Positions 38,521-49,070 of a DNA stretch of 64,000 nucleotides are shown piece after piece; the first letter of the stretch is position 1, and each line of letters begins with the position of its first letter. A program made the translations under genes and the position numbers. Origin of the DNA: Blasia pusilla (Eukaryota > Marchantiophyta > Marchantiopsida > Blasiales); contig CM114272.1 in NCBI GenBank assembly GCA_050084515.1, forward strand, positions 26,660,001 through 26,724,000, written 5' to 3'. The notes under the pieces are model-generated. The model searched no databases and was not told the origin of the DNA. It saw nothing but the letters and a program-made list of their open reading frames with translations.

Positions 38521-39084
38521 GGTGTGAGTGAAATTTCAAAAATTTTGGGTAAAAATTCTTTCTTGAGAGGTAGAAAAAAAAATCAGTTTACTTGGTGGAT
38601 AGGACAAGTGAATTCAGCTATTTGGAGGTAGGGTGAGTAGATCCCATTTTTAGGGGTGTTGACCCTCAATCTTAGGAGGGATTTGTGGTAAGGCATTCAA
38701 TTTGCAGATCTGTCAAGAGGGGGGCTATCAAGTAAGGAAAGATAGTGGAGATCCAATTTTCCCGGGAGGTTATTATAGGTAAAAATAAATAAATAAACAA
38801 ATCTTGCGGGGTACAACGTCTGTCCTTCCACGTCGTAGCTGACTGTCCCGGAGACGCGTAAACCCATTGTGCACTTGCTACCGCCGTTGTATGTTGTGTG
38901 GTCCGTCGACGCTTCACGGCCGCTACCCAGTGGTCGGACCTCCTACTGCCAAAAAAATACTCAACTGCCGTGCAGACGTGCGCTGCTCCGTCCGACCCTG
39001 CGTTAGTGCCGCCCGTAGAGCCGAGCGTCTGAATCTTTGTCCCAGACCGCCGCGGATGCCTGTGTTTACGGCCGATTGTTTGTA
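38521..39084. other. Leader-like junction segment of the deleted gypsy
   Basis: No protein recognised. The GC-rich part near 38810-39070 resembles in composition and short words the leader at 58.2-58.6 kb. The join to RT sequence lies at about 39085-39110. Confidence 0.4.
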
Positions 39085-39193
39085 GCATGCAGGATTTTGA
39101 TACGCTGAAGGATCTAGGGATCCGCATTGAGTTTTCGAGTGACACGCCGATCTTCTAACGACCCTACAGGTATAGTGACATGGAGCAGGACTA

Positions 39194-39897
39194 GTGGAGA
39201 TATCGCATGGAGAGTATGCATCTGCTACTATCATGCCCGCCAAGAAGGATCTACATGGCAATAAAATGGATAAGCGGATGTGTGGACATTACCAACCTAT
39301 CAATCGGCAGACGAAGTCCGATAGGTATACCATGCCCATCCCTGATGAGATCTTTGATGCTATCGGGCACGCAAAGATCTTTAGTTCGTTAGATCTTTGA
39401 GTCGGATATCATCAATTGCCTATCAGATTGGAGGACAGGCAGAAGACGGCATTTTGGGGCATCGATCCTCACGGGAAGGATTGCTTGTACCAGTGGCGGT
39501 TCTTACCATTTGGGTTAAAGAACGCCTTGTGTGAGTTTCAGAGGGTCATGGATAGGATCTTGGCAAGTCTGGATTTTGTTAGGTGTTATATTGATGACAT
39601 CGTAGTCTTTAGCGCCATGGTTGAGAAGCATAAGCGACATCTAAAGGAGATGGACTAAAGCTACATCCAGGCAAGTTCTTCTATGACTAGATTGAGTACT
39701 TGGATCATACGATATACCCAGGTGGCCTTGGTGTGGAGCAGACGAAGGTAGAGGCTATTTCATGCATTCCACACCCTACAAATGTGAGTCGAGTTCGTGC
39801 ATTCATGGGATTGGCGAACTTCTATCGACGGTACGTCAAGGGTTTTAGTTTGATTGCTAAGCCGCTAACCTTGTTGACCAAGGTGGATCACGAGTGA
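39194..39897 (+). pseudogene. Ty3/gypsy reverse transcriptase, nearly readable
   Basis: This RT is of the methyltransferase-carrying family, close to the copy at 63.2-64 kb. Seen in order: MPAKKDLHGNK, a MCGHYQPIN block, FSSLDL, a stop at 39398, then PIRLEDRQKT, FLPFGLKNA, and the intact catalytic box CYIDDIVVFS (Tyr codon at 39587, Asp codons 39593-39598). Another stop follows at about 39656, and the connection block GLANFYRRYVKGF lies before 39897. This copy keeps both catalytic aspartates, whereas the longer copy has lost one. Stops still prevent a full product. Confidence 0.85.
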
Positions 39898-39945
39898 CAC
39901 TGGGGGGATGAGCAGGAGAGAGGATTTCATCTGCTCAAGGACAGA

Positions 39946-40458
39946 TTGATGTCCGCGCTCATATTGAGGAGACCGATCAAGGGGCATCCTTTCGAGTTGC
40001 ATACTGATTGCAGCATGTTGGGGCTTGGAGCCGTGCTCACCCAACATGACGATGATGGTAGAGAGTTCGTGGTGGCTTACGCTAGTCGCTCAAACAACGT
40101 TGCAGAGGCAAAGTATAGTTCGTATGAGGGTGAGTGCTTGGTTACGGTGTGGGTTGTCACACGTTTCAGGTGTTATTTATTCGGAAATCCCTTTACTATC
40201 ATTAAGTGGTTGATGGAGTCCGAAAAGCTTACAAGGAATCTTGCGAGGTGGGCTCTTTTGTTGCAGGAGTATGATTTCCAGGTGGTGCATAGACCTAGGA
40301 CGCTCAACCAGGATGCAGATGATTTGAGCCGTAACCCATGCTCGAGTGAGCGAGATGCGACTAGTGCTCGTTGGCATGGTGAGAGTGATGAGGAGTTGGT
40401 GCCCGGATGGCACGCGTCAGCCTATTTGGGCTTGTTGGCTATGGAGAGCCAGATCTAA
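39946..40458 (+). pseudogene. Ty3/gypsy RNase H and linker
   Basis: An open frame of 170 codons with FELHTDCSMLGLGAVL (the RNase H start), a YSSYEGECL block, and VVHRPRTLNQDADDLSRNP, which is the usual RNase H end in Ty3/gypsy pol. RNase H would degrade the RNA of the RNA-DNA hybrid. It lies downstream of RT and upstream of the integrase start. Reading stops at 40458, shortly before the MITE insertion at 40509. Confidence 0.8.
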
Positions 40459-40794
40459 GGACTCTTCATCAGACCTCACCATCAAAGGATGGTAGAGTGC
40501 GTGTAGTGCATGGTTGCACCAAAACGGACAAGTCCTTTCTTAGGACAGACATGGACGGACAAGTTTGGACATGTCCATAGACATCGGTTCTAAGAGGTGG
40601 GACCCATACTTTCAGTCCATGATAGAAGACAAAGCAAGACAAGGATGAGTGGAGCAATGAAGGAGAAGGGAGTGGAGCTTGAGGGAGGAAGAAATGGTGC
40701 AGTATGGAAAACCAAGGCAAGTAAGTGTGAGAAAATAGAAAGTGACGAAATCACTGAAATCTTTACAAAACTTAGAGATACAAAGTGGCCTAGT

Positions 40795-41088
40795 CTAGTT
40801 TCTAAGAGTCATGACAGAATCAGTTACATTCGTGACAATCGCATATAGAGCATCAACGTTTCTGGTTTTCCATGCCAGCAATACAACAGGATCGATATCC
40901 CCAGATGAAGATGAACATGCAGAACTTAAAATAGCTTGTGGATTCGAATCGACCCCTGTCGTCTCCCAGATCTCAAATGATTCGAGGACAGTTCTCATTT
41001 TGAACTTCCACAATGTATAGTTAGACCCATCTAATTTCCCTTCACCCAGCGGAGGAGGGCGAGCACTAACTGATGAAGAAGTAGCCAT
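40795..41088 (-). CDS. Copia gag N-terminal fragment (97 aa)
   Basis: The frame starts with ATG at 41088, about 60 bases after the primer-binding site. Residues about 18-42 read LDGSNYTLWKFKMRTVLE, typical of the N-terminus of copia gag. Gag would form the particle around element RNA. The frame stops at 40795, just where sequence jumps into the 3' LTR remnant, so only the first quarter or so of gag remains. It is open but most likely has no independent function. Confidence 0.75.
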   Translation of the reverse strand: MATSSSVSARPPPLGEGKLDGSNYTLWKFKMRTVLESFEIWETTGVDSNPQAILSSACSSSSGDIDPVVLLAWKTRNVDALYAIVTNVTDSVMTLRN

Positions 41089-41148
41089 CTCTCAAGATTT
41101 TGTGCAAACATACTAGATCTCCAGATACAAAATACTGGAAAACGTACT

Positions 41149-41160
41149 GCTCTAATACCA
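41149..41160 (-). promoter_or_regulatory. Primer-binding site for initiator tRNA-Met
   Basis: The minus strand reads TGGTATTAGAGC directly after the LTR end, one base different from the usual copia site TGGTATCAGAGC. Confidence 0.85.
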
Positions 41161-41596
41161 TGTGAGAAAACAGAAAGTGCCGAAATCATTGAAATCTTTA
41201 CAAAACTTAGAGATACAAAGTGGCCTACTCCGTCTGTGCGCTCACAGAAGAGTTTCGATGGAACCTGAACATAGAGATAACTCGACATACGAGAATGCGC
41301 TACCGCTGCAGCTCCCGACTATTTCACTACTTGAGAAACTAGAGTTTTTACCTATTTTTCTTCATTTTTATTAATAGAAATTTTTTTCCGAGGGCTGTGA
41401 CACATTAGAATGTCCCGCACCCTAATGCAATATAGGGTTAGATAATCCTAGTAAAGCTACTCTTGAAACCACCTACATCATATTACTATGATTCTTTCGA
41501 CGTCTAATTCAAAAACCATCAATCTAAGCTTCTCCTCATACAAGGGGGCCGATCGTATTAATGATGCTCAGAGAAGTGGATGTTGAGAATCCAACA
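41161..41596 (-). repeat. Copia 5' LTR (436 bp)
   Basis: Read on the minus strand it starts with TGTTGGATTCTCAACA and ends TCTCACA, giving TG...CA ends. Its last part is repeated at 40726-40797 as the remnant of the 3' LTR. Confidence 0.85.
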
Positions 41597-41727
41597 ATAA
41601 GGGGAAGCAGAAAAAAGGGAAAGATGGGGCCCATATGGACAAGTCTTTCCATAGGACGGACATAAGTCCACGGACATGAACATGTCCAGAGACACGGACT
41701 TTGTCCATATCCAACCTTGGTGTAGTG

Positions 41728-41820
41728 CCTCATCCTTCGCAGAGAGCGCGTCTGGTGCGTCATGCCCACAAGGAGTTGGGTCATTTTGGAGTGGAGTGGA
41801 CTTACAACTTGCTCTAGATA
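41728..41820 (+). pseudogene. Ty3/gypsy integrase start (zinc-binding region)
   Basis: Directly behind the MITE the plus strand reads VRHAHKELGHFGVEWTYNLL and then a stop. This is the His-His part of the HHCC integrase domain of the gypsy element at 37.5-40.5 kb. The element ends or is truncated shortly afterwards. Confidence 0.7.
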
Positions 41821-42656
41821 CAGTAAACCCTAAACAAAATCTAGTTTAGACAGTGACCAAAACACATCAGACATAGGTATGTCCTCATGAAAAGATTTTC
41901 GAATCGAATCCAAGAACGGCCATTACAAAGTAGACTGTCCATGTCATTGTTTCGGTTGCAACCAGGAATTGTACATGAAACTCGGCGATCCAAACTGCCT
42001 CAGTTTGGATCACCCTGAACGACTGTGAGGGTCTCTGGCATGTTTGAGACCTGGGGGGCCAACAAAAGCGTTGCAGAGCAACAAAACAAACAAATGCGCC
42101 CATATACTTCTTATCCAGCCACTGCATGTAGGCAGGTAGGCTATTTTTACTTCCATTGCTCTAGAGCGAGCTGGCTGCCAACAGAGTTCAGAAACACCGA
42201 TGATGTATAAGCTCTAAAATTTTAATGTGAGTCACGTGCTGAAGAATTAAATCTTGCGACCTAAACCCGAAAACATGCCTTTACACAACGGAGTAGCAAA
42301 TTTTACTTTTAATTTTCAGGCGAGTTACATGATTCGGTGCCCCCATGAAGCTGCGACCCGTCTGGCCAGAGGTCATTACTGACAGGCAATGTGCCTCCTT
42401 GCCACAACCACACTTCTACTCGCTCCATGCCACCAGTATCTTTGACTAATACATAAGCTCATGACATAGAACACTGATTCCTCTACTGGAGGCGGGCACC
42501 AGATAATAAAAAACATTACGTATCTGTGACAGTGAATGATGTTTGTCATCAAACCTTCAAAACTGCCTCCTACCCAGGAGATTTCTCAGACACCATCCAC
42601 TAAGGAGAAGGCTTTGAACTCATCATCTTAGGCTTATAAGATATTTTCTTTATAAC
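41821..42656. other. 3' flank of the BRIP-like gene
   Basis: No gene recognised. The part next to 42657 is probably the 3' UTR of the minus-strand gene. No clear polyadenylation signal was identified by eye. Confidence 0.4.
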
Positions 42657-45600
42657 TCATGATGGTTTTGGTAGTCTGCCTTGAGTAGCAGGGGCATTTT
42701 CATAATCAGGTTGTATGTTAGCCACTCCCAAAGATCCAGTGTCTTCCTCATCATCATCCTCATCCTCATCCCCATCCTCATCCCACACTCCTTCAAGATC
42801 CTCATCATCCTCTTCGTCCTCATCTTCCATGTCTTCATCCTCTCCATCTAATCTTCCCCAACTACTTTCATTATTAGATCCTGATTTTCCTGACCCCAAA
42901 ACATTCATGGGTTCCAGAGAATGGGGAGTATTCAACATTCCTTCTATGTTGACTTGATCATCTGCATTTGCTAAGGAATCTGCTTCAGCGCGACGAGCCT
43001 CTGCTTTAGACTCGGCCTCAATGCGGGCAGCCCGAGCTTGGGCTTCAGCCCGTGTTTGTGCCTCAGCACGTGCTCTCTCCGCCTGCACAAGAGCTTCCTT
43101 AGCTTTGGCTTCAGCTGCTTCCCTCTCTGCCTTCTCTTTAGCTTCAATTTGTGCCCGCACATTCATCAATTTCTGCTTCTCTTCTGAAAGAAGTGATTGC
43201 TCCAGCATCATTTTTTCTTCACCCCTCATCTCACCCTCACTTCTCTTTTTTATAATTGTATTGTATGTGGTCACCTGCTTCTCCAGAGTAGCCATGAAAT
43301 CCTGAGTTTTAGTTTTAAGAGACTCCTCCCATGCCTGTGACCGGGAAAGGAGCTCCAAACCTGCCTTCTCCTCACATTCCTCCACATCATATTCGGCCAA
43401 GATATGGTACGGCAGAAGCCTATCATGACGACATAGATCAGCACTTCATAAGTTATCCATCCTGAGCTCTATGGGAGACACCTCAACTATTCTCATTCAC
43501 AACAACCACCAAGAAAGCTTTACTTCATCCATCTCTCATTTCACCTGGATGCAAATAATGTAGGATGGACGACAGACAAAGCACCAGGAAGACCGGGTAG
43601 TGATTTGGGCTACAGATCTGCAAGTGAGCCGGAATAAACAAAGAAAGACCACATTCTACCATTCAGGACATTGTCCCCAACCATTGAGGGTCACATCAAT
43701 AGCTTGTACTGAGTTACAAATTTTGGTCACCTTCTCCCATAAGAGACTAAAAACCTCTAGAGTCCCTCCATTTCATGATTCTAGTCCATCCTTCAGGCGT
43801 TAATGCTTAGAATACCTACTTCCTACCCACCTCGGCTGATACAGTGGCTGAATTCTTGGATCCAGGCCTGATAAATGCGATTCTTTCCATACCATCTATC
43901 TGGAGAACCATCACTTGTTTTGAATCACATTTTCTGCATAGCTATATGTCTGTGAGCTGATCCACAATAGCAAAATTCAATAGATCTTCCTGACAACTAC
44001 AAGGAGTTATTACCTAACCACTCCTGGACAGCATAAATTTGAAAACAGAATGGAGGTTTTTCTCAATGTCATAAGAGAACAGGACGATGGTGTAGTTGAC
44101 CTCAACAAACCCTACAATTGTTAGTTTTCATGTTTTCTGCAAACCTATGCACAACATCAAGCAAATTCAGAAGATCTTTGAGACCTCCACAAGAAGCTAC
44201 TACATAACCACTTCTGGGGACAGCAGAAATTTGAAAGTATAATGGAGGTGTTTCTCCAAGCCATAAGAGAACAGGACGACAGTGAAGTTGAACTGGACAA
44301 CCCCTACAATGGTCAGCTTTCCTTTAAAGAAGATGGAAGAGAGTAAAGAGTAAGCAAGAGACGAAGTTGGTGATTGCAAGGAACTGGTAAACTGACAAAC
44401 AGAGATTCTGTGACAACACCACTAGTAGTTAGGCATATTTACAGAATTCAAGACAAACAAACAAACAAACAGAGGCAATCTCACGGCAGAAGAAGTAAGG
44501 CTCCATGAGCAAAAGGCAGGAGGAGAGTAGGTAAGTTCTTGTAATCTGAATTTAGCAGGAGTAAACCTTCTTACATGTTCACTGATAAGAGGCACACAGT
44601 TCATCTTCAGAATGCAGGCAACTTTCCCGCATAGATCACCAAAAGATCCCTTTTAGATTCACAATTAGTCACAACTCTCCCCTCAAGGCTCTGTCTCTGT
44701 CTCTGTCTTTGTCTCGACGGTATATCCCGAGAAGGCAGAACTGAAGAACTATTTGCGGGGAACCCCTTGCTTGGGAACCCGGCTCAAGTTCAAGTTCAGA
44801 ACGGGGGCAATCCCCTTGAACCATAAGAAAAGCAGGATGGGAACACAACTAAACTCTTGCGCCTTGTGTGACAATGGGGATGAAACCTCTAGTCATTACT
44901 TGGTCTCCTGCGCAAAATTCACAACTCACAGAGCAAGAGCATTTGCTGATATTGCTAAGCTGGTAACACCAGAATTGTTCAACACATTCAGTAGCCTTGA
45001 TTCATTGCCCAAAGCTGCTCCAATGGTAAGTAATGTCTATTGAGGATCCCAATCAGGTAAAGTAGATGGTGTGGTGAAGAGTTTCTTAGTTGACACTTGG
45101 AAGCTCAGCACGAACACGTTGTTTGGTCAGCACTCACACTATATGAGTGTGTCTCCCTCCTCTCATATGGTACCTTCTTCACTTGCTTCTCTCTCTACAC
45201 CCATCCCAGTCTCAAGCACCGTCCAACCAGGGCGTGGGGTCTATCGTCGCGAGGCTACGACAGGCACTACTTAATGAGTACAGTCTGTCTTGAGAACGTC
45301 CAACCAGGGCGTGGGGTCTATGGTTGCAAGGCTACAACAAGCACTACTTAATTAGTACAGTCTGTCTTGAGATCAAGGGAGGTTCAATTAATTTTGGGGT
45401 GACATTCAAGACTAAGAAACAGAGGCAATCCCCCAGCACTAGAAGCGTGGGGCCAATGGTGGTATGTGGTGCAAAAAAAATGACGTTTTTACGCCCCTTA
45501 TTATTCAATGCTGATGTAAAGCCAGCCCCACACTATACTGCTGTGAAGTTTGGGTTCCCAGTTATATGGTCAAAAGATATAGGATAGGCCACAACAAAAG

Positions 45601-48600
45601 CTTCATCAATGTGCTCCAGCTCTCAGACGATATCATCATCAAGATCCTAACGGCCTATTTTTAAGAGCTTTTCTAGCTCCTAAAGTAGAGTGATCTTGCT
45701 GGTGCCAAAAACTGTAACAACAACTCTAAAGCATGGATTCACCAGTCTAGTATGTCAATTCATGAACTTTCCATATAAGTATCTCAATGGTCTCATCTAA
45801 TAATTAGAATATTCATAAAATAAGACAATTTCTATCAATAGAAGATCTAGTGGGTCCACACTCCTGAACTAGATCTTCAACTTAACTTCATCTATACTTG
45901 CTCTTCATACAAAATCACATGGTGATTCCTGACGTTTGAATTCTTTCTAGAGACACTTTACAACTAAAATGCTTCTCTATGATTGCAGATTAGATATCTT
46001 ATCAACATCCCATGTCATTTCTGATGTCCACGAAAAGTACTCATTTGGCATGCATCAGACCCCACGGTTTGAATGAGATATACAACAATTTTCTTAAACA
46101 TTTCCTGGAAGCCTGCGTTGGACTCTCCTGGGGCAAGATCTAGTGCGCTTTGCAGAATTTCGCATCAAATTTACCAAGTTCCAACACATTTCCGTGTTGC
46201 TTATCCCTCTAAACTTACGGAGAAAGCCTTGCCACTTACTTGGTGTACCTCCAGGTTATAGTAGGCAACAGCAGCCAAACCCTAAATCATGACTGATCAC
46301 CTATAAAGGTGGTTTCCAGAAAAAACCCTGAAATGATTCGAGTATTCATGGGACATTACATGTTTAAATCAGGGGGTTCCAAGATCTTTCTAGGCATGAC
46401 TGGCTTTCCCTTTGCAACTTTAAGTCTTGCATAGTTCTCATTGATATATGCAGGGCACTGATTTATTTCCTCCATACTTAAACCCCATAAGACCAATACA
46501 CTTGAATTTAAGAGTGTTCATATACATATCGGGCCAATGATACTATGCAATGCATCTGACTTCTTCTTTCAGCAAGTATAACTAGCAGACCCCTGCAATT
46601 CTGCTTGATCCCCAACACACTACTTTGAATGATTCAGACTTATGAAAATCAGCATGAATTAATCATTATAGTTGTTGCATACATACCTGAACTTCTCGAA
46701 AGATGGTGCTATGATTCTTAGGCTGGAGGGGAGAAGCCAGAGACTGCCACGGAAGATATAACATCCATTTCAAATGGAAAAAAGAAAGCGAAGCTCAAGT
46801 ATTTCCCTATGGAAGTCAGACTGTGTGCAGGAACATGGGCGATATTTCAAACTGAAAACGAGCCTCTAGCTAAAGTGCTAAAGCATGGGGAGCAAACAGG
46901 ATGAGATACCCTGGTAGTCCATGCACGATTTTTTTTGCTACAGGGTTTCATGGTTGTGCAACTTGAAGGACATGAGACAATGCATATACCTCCTTGCGTA
47001 TGGCTCTCCAATTCGACTTTGGGCGCTAGCCTTGACAAGACCTGCAACTGTTAATACTCATAAAGCATATTCTCAAAGGTGACCACTGCGAGTAAATGGT
47101 AAGAGATGGGTACAAACCCCAATTATTCAACTACAAGCCATTCATCAGGTGTGAATGGCCTGTCTTGTCGCTAAGATACTTGGAATTATAATACCCTTCG
47201 CTCATCAGTTCCAGGGTTCCCCCCAGCCAGTCTCTTTTTTCTCTGAGTGCAGTGCGAGGAGACCACCTTGGACGGTAACCATTACTAGAAGGTAAAAACT
47301 TTCGTACAGCTATGTTGAAAATCCAATCTGTTATCTATAAAACCTGCTGCGTGCCATTTGCAGGAATATTAATTCAGACGACCTTAGGCCCAAAGAAGTG
47401 TCCTTCCTTTCACCAGCGTAGCAGTAGCTGGGCACCTGATGCTTCTCATGGGACCTCAAGGAAGCTTTTGCCAGATTATGGCCTGATGAACTCTCATGTA
47501 GCTTGTGAGATCTTGGAATTAGATGAACAGTATGACAAGTAGTAGAGAAATTTAATGAAAATACACCGAGTACAGTCCAGGTGAATGACCAAAAGAGGGG
47601 TTCCTGACAGCAACACTGGCCTGGCCAAAGCTGTCCTCTCTTCCCCACAGTTTTCAACTTCTGTCAACACATCTTTACTCCAAGAAGGAAATGGACACTA
47701 GTGGGCCGGCAGAATGGTCTCCTAATACCCAAAAAAGGATCCGTTCCAAACTATTCAGAGGGTTTTGTCTTCATCCAAAAGCAATCTCGAGCAGTATGCA
47801 ACTTGTTCAGGTACTATAGGAATGCAGGAGTGTGCAGTTCCCAGATTGCGTCAATCCCTTTGGATAAGGCTGTAGGAAACCAGTCTACTCAGCAAATACA
47901 AGCAAGAACACATGTACTCCAATTCAAGAGTGACCACAAAAGTTGATGTGAAATATGCTTTCAAGTAACAGCAATAGAGGACACATGGGAAGTTCCCAAC
48001 TTAAAATGTTGAATTAGCTCCCAGGACATTAGAGAAAGGGAAAATGGCTTTGATGATGATAGTACCAAAGAATTGAGAAAAGTCTTCAAGAAACCACATA
48101 AAATCATAGCTATCTCTACCCACTGATTAATGTCAAGAAAATTTCATGGTAATCCTTGGCAACCTGACTGAGCCTCGTGCTCTTAGAAAAGGGGCCATTC
48201 CCCTGAAACAAAGATACAGTAGGATGTGGACACAATCACTTCCTTGCAGGCTGTGGGAAGATGGAGATTAGGATCTAGTTCACTAGAATTGTGACTTGCT
48301 AAAAGAAGTATAGAGCAGAAAGAAAAGCAATCTATTATGAGATAGCTGCGTTGATGTCAGTCAACACAGCTACCCTGAGATACAGAGCTGCTCTCCAAAT
48401 TCAATAGCACAGATTCAGAAACCAGAACTACAACATCCATTAAATCACAGATTTCGTAGTGGGATTGATGGTTTAGAGAAGAGAGTCTTGGCTGAAACCT
48501 GAAGACTCTGCAACAAAACTGTCCGATAAGCCTACACCCAGTGAGAGTATCCTTCCTCAAAATCTGAACATTCTTCACTTTTATCTCTTTGCCCATCTAT

Positions 48601-49070
48601 TTAAGTCACTACCACCATCCAACCAGCCCTATAAACTATGCCAGATACCACATTTTGAATTTCAGTAATTAGAGAGTTTTTGTATGGAAGCAAAATTGAC
48701 TACGTTTCAATACCTGGTGATTACAACGCTTTTGGACTTTGTAATTGGCTTGTCAGACGTGCACCACTACATTCATAATTATTTACCCAGGAACACATGT
48801 CGTGCATAATGCCCAACTCTACTTAAGAATGTACCTTTCACATGCGTCTTCGAGGCAACTGAATGGGCGTTGGATATCAGGATGGGCAACCTTCAGGAGA
48901 TCTTGACGGGCCATTTCCACCTCCAGTGCGTTTGGTCTATGATCCACCACATGTCTTGCTTTCCCAGCAGTCCCTACAGGATAAGAATAACCAGAAGCGG
49001 GCTTTTTATCCTTGACTTTGGACTTCGCATGGGGCTGCTGTGAAGAGACTGCCATTTCTGTCATTGCCAT
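42657..49070 (-). CDS. BRIP-like: GLTSCR-domain protein, BRIP1/BRIP2-like SWI/SNF subunit
   Basis: Two coding exons on the minus strand: 49070-48835 and 43419-42657, split by a GT-AG intron (donor at 48834, acceptor AG at 43421-43420). Joined length is 999 bases, giving 332 residues and a TGA stop at 42657. The splice rejoins a split Arg codon and restores a GLTSCR core at residues about 48-100 (HPDIQRPFSCLEDACER, then LLPYHILAEYDVEE). Residues about 142-235 are rich in Glu, Ala, Lys and Arg (likely coiled coil), and 271-308 are very acidic. In plants such proteins (BRIP1/BRIP2) are subunits of the BRM-containing SWI/SNF chromatin remodelling complex in the nucleus. The start is the first ATG; the preceding bases GTGAACTCAG could be an acceptor of a 5' UTR intron. 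This is the only host gene I can support in the window. Confidence 0.85.
43971..44320. repeat. Tandem duplication in intron 1, period about 180 bp
   Basis: The segment from about 43971 recurs from about 44160 with substitutions. Shared words include CATAAGAGAACAGGACGA in both. It lies in the BRIP-like intron. Confidence 0.7.
44753..45043 (+). pseudogene. Retroelement RT-associated zinc-binding fragment in intron
   Basis: A plus-strand frame of 96 codons, opposite to the host gene, carries FRTGAIPLN and then CALC with a Cys-x2-Cys-x8-His-x4-Cys pattern. This resembles the zinc-binding domain at the C-terminus of many LINE-type reverse transcriptases. A second, more damaged copy lies at 48185-48330 in the same intron. 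The rest of the element is missing. Confidence 0.55.
45220..45373. repeat. 77-bp tandem duplication in intron 1
   Basis: Units 45220-45296 and 45297-45373 share GTCCAACCAGGGCGTGGGG and most other bases. Differences are mainly G-to-A and C-to-T in the second unit. Confidence 0.85.
48185..48330 (+). pseudogene. Second zinc-binding RT fragment in intron, decayed
   Basis: The plus strand reads RKGAIPLKQRYSRMWTQ, then CRLWEDGD, a stop, and DLVH. It aligns with the fragment at 44753 (GAIPL, SRM and GDE shared). The second Cys is changed to Trp and two stops interrupt it. Confidence 0.55.

Larger units (their letters stand above)
40726..41596 (-). mobile_element. Small internally deleted Ty1/copia element
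   Basis: It lies on the minus strand: 5' LTR (41596-41161), primer-binding site, the start of gag, then only about 72 bp of the 3' LTR. All of the rest of gag, protease, integrase, RT and most of the 3' LTR are gone. Flanks GTAAG (40721-40725) and ATAAG (41597-41601) fit a 5-bp target duplication with one mismatch. It sits inside the MITE. Confidence 0.85.
40509..41719. mobile_element. hAT-type MITE inserted in gypsy and split by copia
   Basis: The left end is CATGGTTGCACC and the right end is ATCCAACCTTG. An exact 8-bp target duplication GTGTAGTG flanks it (40501-40508 and 41720-41727). The MITE body is 40509-40725 plus 41602-41719. Gypsy integrase sequence continues directly behind it. Confidence 0.9.
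37489..41820 (+). mobile_element. Deleted Ty3/gypsy derivative of the methyltransferase-carrying family
   Basis: The order is LTR fragment (37489-38252), leader (38253-38520), a GC-rich piece (about 38810-39084), RT and RNase H (39085-40458), and the start of integrase, split by a MITE (to 40500 and from 41728). LTR, leader and RT match the element at 56.9-64 kb. Gag, protease and methyltransferase are absent, so a large internal deletion has joined the leader to RT. RT and RNase H frames are better kept than in the longer copy. Confidence 0.75.

Noticed and set aside
42715-42957. Ser-rich plus-strand frame of 80 codons
   Set aside because: It is the antisense of the acidic Glu/Asp stretch of the BRIP-like exon.
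47312-47946. Plus-strand frames in the BRIP-like intron
   Set aside because: Short, unsupported, and not related to any known domain; treated as intron sequence.
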